From assembly GCA_973895155.1 (NCBI GenBank), contig OZ316896.1:1302001-1366000 (forward strand): 64,000 nucleotides of DNA. Direction: 5' to 3'. The notes under the pieces are model-generated. The model saw nothing but the letters and a program-made list of their open reading frames with translations. It searched no databases and was not told the origin of the DNA. Of the stretch, positions 50,111 through 58,722 are shown one piece after another; position 1 is the first letter of the stretch; each line of letters begins with the position of its first letter. Origin of the DNA: Marsupella aquatica (taxonomy: Eukaryota > Marchantiophyta). Made by a program: the position numbers and the translations under genes.

Positions 50111-52024
50111 ATGTCGGGCGGGACAATGGCTGTAGGACGAGGGACCAATCCCGGCCTTGCGAGGAAGCTCGCATCCTCGGACAAGGGCACGCGTGAGAAA
50201 GCAGTCTCTCTTCTGGACCTATGGTTATCACGTCAAGTGGAAATCCCGGAAGACGAACTGAAGAAAATCTGGAAGGGACTTTTCTACTGCGTTTGGCATG
50301 CTGACAAAGCTCCTGTGCAGGCAGATCTCATAGAGAAGTTAGCTGGTATACTTGAGAGAGTAGAAGTTGAGCTATCGGTTTCCTTCTTTAAGGTTTTTCT
50401 CACCACCATGAGACGAGAATGGAGCGGCATTGATAGATTAAGGCTGGATAAGTTTTACCTTCTACTTAGAAAATTCTTATCTCACGCTTTCAAGGTTCTC
50501 GAGAAGGGAGGGTGGGACAAGATGCTTGTGAGCAAGTTTGTCGATGCTCTGGAGGAAAGGGCCTTTCTCGCAAAAGATCGATTTCCTGCACTAGGAGTCA
50601 ACCTTCACTTGACAGATATATTCTGGGATGAATTTTGCAAATATCTCCCTGTTCCTGACGGTACTCTGGAACTTTTGCTGAAGCCTTTCTACTCAACATT
50701 GGCTACGAGTTCCGACAAAGCCCTTTTGAAAAGGGTAAGGGAGAACATATTTAATCATCTATTAGGTGATGCGCGCTCACTGATTACCATGATTGAGAAA
50801 GAGCAGCATCTGGACGGAGTGACCGGGAACATCGGACTTCTGCTAATTTCCACACCTGTAGCTGCCCGACTTTTCGATCTTGCTTCCGCTCCCTCGACTT
50901 CCCAAGCCAATAGAAAGTTACTTTACGAGCTCAACGAGGAGTTCAGCAAGCTCGCGAAGACATTTGACTCGTTGAAGGGCAATACTTTCCTTCAGGGGTT
51001 GAATAGGACTCGTGACTCTTTGCCGAACGGTACTACGGCAGGGGTGACGGAGAATATTCACGGAGGCTCTCGCACTAGGTCAAGGAAAAGGCAGGCTAAA
51101 GGTATAAAATTGCCGATCGAAGAGCTCGGAGTTTCGAAGGTTAAGAAATCTAAGAAGATGAAGTTTGAACAAGCGCCAGAAAACGGTAATAGTGCTGAGG
51201 ATTTACAGGTAGACGTGACGGAAGAGAATGTAGGACAGGATAGGATAGTGAAGAAAAAGCGAAATCGCCAGGTTTCTGTGGTCGCCGCAAAGACGGGCCG
51301 TCCTGTTCTGCAGAAGGAGTCACTCAAGAGGAAAGCGAAAAAGAGAAAGAAGGCGCAGCCAATTAAATCAGAAGCTGATGGAAGCGATCGGGTGCTCGGA
51401 ACCGACGATCATAAAAACGTTATTGCCCAAGCTCCACTCGTAGACTCGGTCAGAACTGACAATGGCCATCAGGGTATCAATGAAGTGACCATGAACCTGG
51501 AGAAAAAATTTGATGTTGTCGCTGGAGACGAGCTGGATGTTTCTCTTGCAACTGTCTCCCTTCGACCTCGTTTGAAGAGGAGTAGAAAAGTACTCAAGAA
51601 AGAAACGGTTGCCACCAAGAGCATAACTCGTTCTGGTTTGTCGAAGGGCTCAGAAACTTTGGCGCTATCATCACCCGCACCAGAGTCTGAAGTGGAAGAA
51701 AATGTCGATGTGGGAGCTACTCCTTCGGCGTCAGCGAAGAAGAAGAAGAAGAAGGTGCGATTTGTTTTGAAAAATAATCTTGTTTGTAAAAAGGGCGCCC
51801 CCCTGCCCCCGCTTTATCTGAGGACTCCTCCCTCAGCTACTCCCCGCGGAAGTGCTTTGAAACCCGGGGTGCGGCCTGGTCCTATTCGGACTCGGCCAAT
51901 TCGGATCGCAAGAGGAGCTAGCCGGGCAAAGTTGCGGAAGCGAGCTTCAAGGCAATTACTCACGATGTCTAAGCAGAAACCTAAAAGTGCGACAAGAAAA
52001 CTGAGGAATAGACCGAAGCTGTAG
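50111..52024 (+). CDS. RRP1: Ribosomal RNA processing protein 1 (RRP1/Nop52 family)
   Basis: RRP1 is a nucleolar protein needed for pre-60S rRNA processing. A single uninterrupted ORF encodes 637 aa. The N-terminal 210 residues form the Nop52 domain. They start LARKLASSDKGTREKAVSLL, then include ELKKIWKGLFYCVWHADK and VNLHLTDIFWDEFCKYLPVP. The middle is a long disordered Lys/Glu-rich region with several nuclear-localisation-type clusters (KRKAKKRKKAQP). Near residue 545 a Lys run leads to KVRFVLKNNLV. The conserved plant C-terminal motif follows (PLPPLYLRTPPSATPRGSAL). KVRF fits a PP1 docking motif. The start at MSGGTMAVGRG is the first Met of the open frame; the inner Met five codons on is an alternative. 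Confidence 0.93.
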   Translation: MSGGTMAVGRGTNPGLARKLASSDKGTREKAVSLLDLWLSRQVEIPEDELKKIWKGLFYCVWHADKAPVQADLIEKLAGILERVEVELSVSFFKVFLTTMRREWSGIDRLRLDKFYLLLRKFLSHAFKVLEKGGWDKMLVSKFVDALEERAFLAKDRFPALGVNLHLTDIFWDEFCKYLPVPDGTLELLLKPFYSTLATSSDKALLKRVRENIFNHLLGDARSLITMIEKEQHLDGVTGNIGLLLISTPVAARLFDLASAPSTSQANRKLLYELNEEFSKLAKTFDSLKGNTFLQGLNRTRDSLPNGTTAGVTENIHGGSRTRSRKRQAKGIKLPIEELGVSKVKKSKKMKFEQAPENGNSAEDLQVDVTEENVGQDRIVKKKRNRQVSVVAAKTGRPVLQKESLKRKAKKRKKAQPIKSEADGSDRVLGTDDHKNVIAQAPLVDSVRTDNGHQGINEVTMNLEKKFDVVAGDELDVSLATVSLRPRLKRSRKVLKKETVATKSITRSGLSKGSETLALSSPAPESEVEENVDVGATPSASAKKKKKKVRFVLKNNLVCKKGAPLPPLYLRTPPSATPRGSALKPGVRPGPIRTRPIRIARGASRAKLRKRASRQLLTMSKQKPKSATRKLRNRPKL

Positions 52025-53628
52025 GAGGCGTGGAATAGGTTTGGAAAGATGGATGGACCCTAAATCAGATAACGCGCGCCAGAGTCAAGAAGAAGTTCAC
52101 TTTTATTGTATCACACAAAAACAATTGCCGGAGTCCTATTTGGAGTCTGATGTCGAGTTCATCATCATGACTAGCCCATGCGTACTGAAGTAAGGGATGG
52201 ATTCAAAATTTTGCCTGAAGTGGTGTGCTAATTATGGAATCCTCTACGGATGAATTGTCTGGTGAAGGCGTTACTTCTGCTTTTGAGTGCTGAAGTTGTT
52301 CTGTTCTGGCCTTTTAGACTACTCATCCTGCCATCGATGTTTTCCAGCCTATTGTTCATGACCTGGGAAAGACAAGACTCTGTTTGGGGTTCAGTGTGAA
52401 TTGGCTTCATAGTGCCCCACTTCCGAATGACTTGTCATGACTGATCTTTCAATCTGGTCAAAAGGACTGCAATCTTCGGATTCTTAAGTGATCCGTTGCT
52501 TTCAATGTCATATTTCCAGGCGACTATGATTGACCAGAGTAAGCAGACCTTTGTTTCCAACTCCAATGGTGAAAGTTGCACCGCTTTCGATGATGTGGAA
52601 TCTAGCGTTTTCTGCTGAAGAATTCTGATGAAAAAGAAGGGGTAGATCAGGATGTAGGATGCAGTGCGAATTGTGATCACGGGATTGACCCTGCCAGTAT
52701 CCAGAGGTTTAATTGGAGTCGTGTATCTGGATCAGCATTGCATAGATCTGAGGCTGATCTCTTGTGTCCAAGTGGGAAATCTTCTACGGAGGGACTCCTA
52801 CACTGGAGGGTAAAAATCTCCTAATATCATTTCTGCGAGTCTCTTGGGTTCCGTCAAACGGCATACTGTTCCCCGACTAGTGCAAGCAGACTCTATTCCA
52901 GATTCCATTTATGATTTCTGACATGTAAGGTGGTCGATCGTGTCATTTATGATTTACTTCAGGCAATTCTGGAAAGTACGTGGATATTGCAACCCTAGTC
53001 CACTTATTCGAGAGGTTGAAACCCATGGGCGCCTCAGTTGCAGATTTCTGCCACTGCACATGAACCTTCGAAACTTTTAGTGGAGATGGATTCACGAGAA
53101 GCATTGTAGTCCCCTCACTAGCAGTTGGCGACATGATGTTCCATTGCAGGCAAGCTTAACAGGAATCACTACTGCAGCCCTTTTAGTCAATGCTTCCGGT
53201 GACCTTGTGCTTAGGTACTGGCATTGGAAGGAAAGATGGCTGTGACGAAAAGCATTCAAAGAAAAGAAAAGCATGTTCGAAATGTCCCAGCTTGAGAGGA
53301 AATTTTTTGCAATCCACTGTTGATGGGATGCGCTCTATTGTGTGGTAGTCTAACGGTGCTGATAGTCTTCGATCATTGATCGTGATTGCCACATCCTACA
53401 ATATTCTAGGATGGGAGAAACTCAAAAGTGAAAATTGATAGGAGCGCACTGACAGTCGAAATGAGGAAACAGACATTACACACGAACAGAAATGCAACAA
53501 CTTCGGCGATTTCCTTATGAAGATAGAGATTGGTGACAACACAGCTGTAAGATCATTGCTGTTGAAGGCAACGCTCAGCAAAGCATGTACGTGTTCTGCA
53601 TGTTAACCAACTTATGAAAGGAGAACAT
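52025..53628. other. Convergent intergenic region between RRP1 and the methyltransferase; no gene seen
   Basis: This is the shared 3' region of two genes that converge. The short open frames here are isolated, lack splice partners and show no known motif. No repeat of note was seen. Confidence 0.6.
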
Positions 53629-56395
53629 TTAACACTCTCGGATTCTTATCGACCTGGAAGGTGCCACACCAACCACGTAAGCATTCCAAGCATCTTCCTG
53701 TGAGAAACTATGGACCTCTTCATACTTGGCATTGATGTCTGATGCTTCCCCTTCTTCATGGCCCCTACCTTGCAGATCTGGCATCTCTCGGATCCAAAAG
53801 TGTACAGACTGGAAGCCTGCCTCTTCGAGGCACTCTCTTACTTCAGGTAGTGTCCATCTGGGAAGTAAAGGAAACCCGGATTAGCTCACCTCTCCTTTAA
53901 CATGTAAGCTCCAAGACAATGATTGGTCATTTTTCCAATTATCAGGGATCCGAAGCAAGTGAAGCAATTGAATGTATTTTCTGAGAAACAAATTGAGTCA
54001 TTCTCATCAGGCTGTGTGGTTGCCACTTACAAGCGCCAGTGGTAGGAGAAAGCATGCCGCAAAACGCCCTGATTTTTTTTCAGTCGAAAATGTAAGCTGA
54101 TCCTGGTAGTCCGAGTTATTACATCGAAGTCCTCTTGCTCCCATGTGTACTGCAGGAATTGAAACAAGGGAGCGTCACCTCATATCGCTCTCTGTATGTT
54201 GTCGTCTATATCATCCAAGAGCGTCTTCATTTGTACAATGCTTGTTGAGCATTGATTGAGCTCGAGCTCGAGCCCAATCAATTGTTTCACTTCCGGTAGT
54301 AGGAGCTCAATCAGAATTCTGATCGAATGTTCAATGGACTAAAAAACTTTCACGCTGATCATCTTTTGGAAGCATTAGTGGGGCCAAGCTTTGAGATAGC
54401 GTCTTCATTTGTACCATGCTGGTTGAGCATTAATTGAGCTCGAGCTCGACCCAAATCAATCTTTTGAAAGCATTAGTGGGGGCAAGCTTGAGAGAGCGTC
54501 ATTTGTACAATGCTCGTTGAGGATTAATTGAGCTCGAGATCGAGCCCAATCAATTGTTTCACTTCCGGTAAGAGGAGCTCAATCAGAATTCTTCTCAACT
54601 AAAGGACTTTAACACTGATAATCTGCTGGAAGCATTAGTGGGGGCAATGCTTGAGAGAGCGTCTACATTTGTACAATACTCGTTGAGGATTAATTGAGCT
54701 CGAGCTCGAGCACAATCAATTGTTTCACTTCCGGTAAGAGGAGCTCAATCAGAATTCTTCTCATCGTAGTTTCAATGGACTAAAGAACTTTAACACTGAT
54801 AATCTGCTGAAAGCATTAGTGGGGGCAATGCTTGAGAGAGCGTCTACATTTGTACCATGCTGGTTGAGCATTAATTCAGCTCGAGCTCGAGAACAATCAA
54901 TCTTTTGAAAGCAATAGCGGGGGCAAGCTTGAGAGAGCGTCTTCATTTGTGCAATGCTCGTTGAGGATTAAATTGAGCTCAAATTGGAAAACCAAAAAAC
55001 AGTTTGAAGGAAAAAGGCTCTTTGCTGACCTGAAAATCATCGAAGCGTCTCCGGAGTTTCAAGGCGCACTCAGACGACGCACCTCCGTAAAGGTCCATTG
55101 CAAATATACCTCCTGCTGTGCTAATAGCTTTCAGAGCTTCCTCGAAGTATTTGACCAAATCAGAACGCTTCTGAAGGCAGCAACAGCTGTAATTGAACGC
55201 ACATATCATGTCTGCTCCTGGTATATCGTGCTCTAAACCCGTTGGCTTTCCAATTTCTGAACCACACTCCTCGTCCAGGTTTTCGGCCTCCTCCTCGTCG
55301 GCATCTGGAGCAACTACTTGGTTGCTGAAATGAGAAACAGCTTTCGGATCTACTTGTTTCAAATGGGCCTTGGAAATAGGGTTTATCACATCGCCACAGA
55401 ATAGATGAACTCTGTTGTAAGCATCTGAACCAGCTTTGACAACGTTGTTTTGCAAACCCCACGTAAGAGCCTCCTCATCGAGATCTAAGCCCACAGCGGT
55501 CCGTCGAGTATCTCCACGAACCCATTCTGCACTGCCAATCCCAAACTGACATTCACAATTACGTCCTCCGTGAGCTATATCTAAGCGTTGCCTGAGTGGA
55601 TGGTTTTAGTCTGCTTAGACTGAGAAGACTGGAGTCCTGAAACTAGCTTGTCGACTCAGAAATTGGTACAATTTTAAGATGAATAATTAGAGCTTCAACG
55701 GACTCACTTTACAACAGCGACTTTCAATCCTTCTCGCAAAATCTGACTTCAAAAACAAGACGATATATTCCAAAACAAAAAGCAGAGACAACTCTCAGAA
55801 AATAGAAAACCCAACCATATGAGTGCAGTGCCACAGAAATCCTCCCGCAGATGGAGTGGAGTTCGGCCGCCAACGTAGTTCAAGAAGAATTTCTGGAGGT
55901 AGCTGATGTCTCCTTTAGGTTTCTGCTCGTCCAAGAAATAACGGCGACCCACATCATCAATGACTGTAAGGAAAAAAACAGTTCAAATGAATGGATGCAG
56001 GAAAATGCAGGACACTCACTCATAGCAATCTAAATCCCTTTGAACCACACCGTTATTTTCATTGTTAAACCAAACCGGCTCATGGTCTACTAAGCAAGCG
56101 TGCAGGTTCTTGAAATGGGTACGGCTCCGGGCAAATGCGTGCTGCAGTAGCTCACCTGGACAGCTCGTTGATACAGAGCATGCTTGTTTAGGAGGGACTC
56201 TTCACCGGCAGCAGGGCCTCGACCCACAACAACATCTGTTGTCTGTCCATCGTGTTCCTGATCAGACTCGCCATTTTGCTGTGAAACGTCGTCCTCCACA
56301 GCAGTAGCACCCTCTGTGGAAGAAATGAGGTAGTTGCTTGAAGAATACTTGCTATAGCTCCGCTGGGCCCTGGTCACTTTCCCATGCTTTCCCAT
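53629..56395 (-). CDS. Class I SAM-dependent methyltransferase (LREDFCGTA family)
   Basis: This is a Rossmann-fold methyltransferase; the substrate is unknown. The exons proposed are 56395-56156, 56108-56051, 55963-55816, 55531-55030, 54149-54031 and 53857-53629. The phases agree, and they sum to 1296 nt or 431 aa. Exon 2 and its weak donor (GTGTGG) are the least certain part. The N terminus reads MGKHGKVTRAQRSYSKY, then LLNKHALYQRAVQ. SAM-binding features are PLHLREDFCGTALICAEWVR and TAVGLDLDEEALTW. The later strand and motif read MICAFNYSCCCLQKRSDLVK..GGIFAMDLYGG, as in bacterial and plant members. An acidic insert (APDADEEEAENLDEE) interrupts the fold. The C-terminal exon gives LPEVRECLEEAGFQSVHFWI. 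The large fourth intron is filled with tandem repeats. Confidence 0.85.
54219..54970. repeat. Alternating long/short tandem repeat in a methyltransferase intron, six units
   Basis: Each unit opens with GAGCGTC..CATTTGTACAATGC and has GATTAATTGAGCTCGAGCTC. Starts lie near 54219, 54400, 54494, 54653, 54836 and 54933. The spacings are therefore about 181, 94, 159, 183 and 97. Long units carry an extra block (TTGTTTCACTTCCGGTAAGA to the AATCTGCTGGAAGC stretch) that short units lack. The AGCTCGAGCTCGAGC core is self-complementary. Confidence 0.85.
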
Positions 56396-56662
56396 GCCAG
56401 ACAATCCTTCGATGGATGAAAGCCGGTACAAAGTTCGTCCAGCGCAGCACAATGCAATTGAATCCCACGAAGAAAGCGTCAAATTCTAGATGTTGTCGAG
56501 GTCCTAAGGTACTGCAAGAATCAAACTCGACCCACACATCACAGGACTGTCCCACGGATGTCCCTATGCAAGTGACAGAATCAAGTCAAGCCAGTTTACT
56601 TAGGACTAATTAAAAACGAGGCAAAGTACAAAGTACAGAGTGTGAAGACCCCATCTATTCTG

Positions 56663-56797
56663 GAGCTTAGGAGCACTTTAGAAGACCTCGGGGGCACTTG
56701 GGCGTTTTTTACACCAAAGCAAACTGGAGGGCGTAGCTTAGGAGTACTTTACAAGACCTGAGGGGCACTTGGGAGTTTCTTCACACACTGGAGGGCC
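56663..56797. repeat. Two-copy tandem duplication, about 71-bp unit
   Basis: AGCTTAGGAG.ACTTTA.AAGACCT.GGGGCACTTGGG occurs at about 56663 and again at about 56734, each copy ending CTGGAGGG. Confidence 0.88.
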
Positions 56798-57362
56798 ATT
56801 GCACACACTAAATATAGTGTCCAGGGCTAAAAGCATTTTTTGAATCATTTTATTGCCCCCAAGGTCTTGGAAAGCCAAGTGCAGCCAATGGTGCTAGATT
56901 AAGTTACTAAAAGACATATTGAGGACCCACTCCACTTGAATGTGACGTATTCTGGCTAAAGTCTTTTCTAGGTGTGAGAAGAGAAGGACTTGTGGGTCCC
57001 TTTTTAATGCAAATGATAAATGGTCCAAGAGGCCAAAAGAAGAGACCCCACCAAGAGAGGTGGACTAAAATCTAAGACAAAAGAGTGCTCCACATAAGCA
57101 AAAATTGGGCCCCACTACATTCCATGTAGGATTGGTAACAGGTTTGGTTGAAAGTGCCCCCTCCAACTTTTTGTAAAGTGAACAGCAACACTTTCTCCCA
57201 AATGGATGGCTCTGATCAGATCTTGGAGACAAAAAGAAGAAGTGGAAACTGCCCCCAATGTCTTGTAAAGCCACCCTTAGTATAATGCTCAAGACTTGAG
57301 CATTGATAATTTATCAAGTACCAAGCTAATTTTCCTGAGCTTTGTGTCTTTGTCCCTCCAGA

Positions 57363-57425
57363 AAGTCCCTAATGGAAATGTACAAGCTTTGACAGTCCCT
57401 AATGGAAATGTACTAGCTTTGACTG
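57363..57425. repeat. Two-copy tandem duplication, 30-bp unit
   Basis: AGTCCCTAATGGAAATGTAC..AGCTTTGAC is directly repeated. A third, decayed unit (GGCCCTGATGGAAA) follows. Confidence 0.9.
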
Positions 57426-58257
57426 GCCCTGATGGAAAATACTACAAGACAAAACATATGGCTGATTAAATTCTAGGCCAATGGGTGCGCCAGAATAAAT
57501 ACCAAACTTGTGCTCTAGCAATACCAACACTAGCAATATCATACTGAAAAATTTGGAACAAACTCATTAGGAGTGTATAGATGAAATGACAACTGTAAGA
57601 ACATTGTTGAACTTTCACTAGCCATAGGCCCTTAGAGATAAACATAAGCTTTCCATCCAATAAAGCATAATCCACAGCTGGGACAAGGGCCTATGATTTA
57701 GAGTGAATCATAATCCCAATGGCAAAGGAGCCCAATGGGGGGGGGGGGGAGGGCGCCAAGTAGAAAAGGGTATGGGATGTTACAGTGTCCCCTGCTTGAT
57801 TTCTGGAATACTTCCTTATCTACAGAATTGACATTTGTGTCCAGCCAAAGTTTAAACAGTCCTTTACCAAAGTTATTTAATCCCAAAAAACGAGATGCCA
57901 AGAAGATTTTTCTTTTTGGGAGAGCAATTATACAGCAAACTGCCAAAGAACAAAAAGGTCCCATAAGCACAACACCCAATAGAGCGGGGACAAAGGGGTA
58001 AACCCTCAGAAAACTAGAGAAAGTAAAATGCCCGTGAGACTCCAACCATAAGAGAAATTGGGAGGGAAACGCTCCATGGAACCCTGAACGGCAGAAACCC
58101 TGGCTAAACCACCGTCCAATTAGGCGTCCCCCGCCAAAACTGCGGAACCTTGCCTGTTCTTACCGCCCCCAACAACAGCGGAACCCTAACCCAGCCACTC
58201 GACATGGGAACATCTCCCCATCGAGACATTTGCAGAATTGTACACGAGGACGGAACG

Positions 58258-58660
58258 AGAATTTCCGCTCGTGCAAAATCGTTTCTGCCTTTCCATTCTC
58301 CGATGTCTTGCGGGAAAAGGGGATTTCGGTGACGGTTTGGTGTGGTGCTGTTTCAAGAGATGGCAGTAGGAGTCCCGAGGTTGGGATGAGCGAAACGCGA
58401 ATTTCCCGTTCGTTGGAAATCGTTTAAGCAATTCTGTTCAGCGATGAGTTGCGGAAACAGGATTTTGGTTTCGGTTTGGTGTTCTGATTCCAGAGACGAC
58501 AGTAGGAGTCCTGAAGTTGGAGTGAGCGAAACGAGAATTTCCACTCGTGCTGAAGTGGTTTAAGCGATTCCATTCCTCCGATGAGTGCGGAAACAGGGAT
58601 TTTGGTCACGGTTTGGTGTTCTGCTTTCAGGGAGGACTGCAGGAGTCCCGACGTTGGAAA
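58258..58660. repeat. Three-copy tandem repeat immediately upstream of TFIIIA, about 135-bp unit
   Basis: Units begin GA(G)AATTTCC near 58258, 58397 and 58532. Each runs through a CGATG..TGCGG block, then GGTTTGGTGT and AGGAGTCC.GA.GTTGG. The last unit ends about 60 bp before the TFIIIA start codon. Confidence 0.85.
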
Positions 58661-58722
58661 TGTTTTCCTTGAAGAAGCTGAGGAAGGACCTGTGATGTAC
58701 CAGCAACAAGAGCGGCGAGGAG

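Larger units (their letters stand above)
56396..58722. other. Divergent intergenic region between the methyltransferase and TFIIIA
   Basis: No gene is supported. The region includes two small tandem duplications (56663-56797 and 57363-57425), a G run near 57738-57749 and a three-copy repeat just upstream of TFIIIA (58258-58660). Core promoter elements could not be assigned. Confidence 0.6.
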
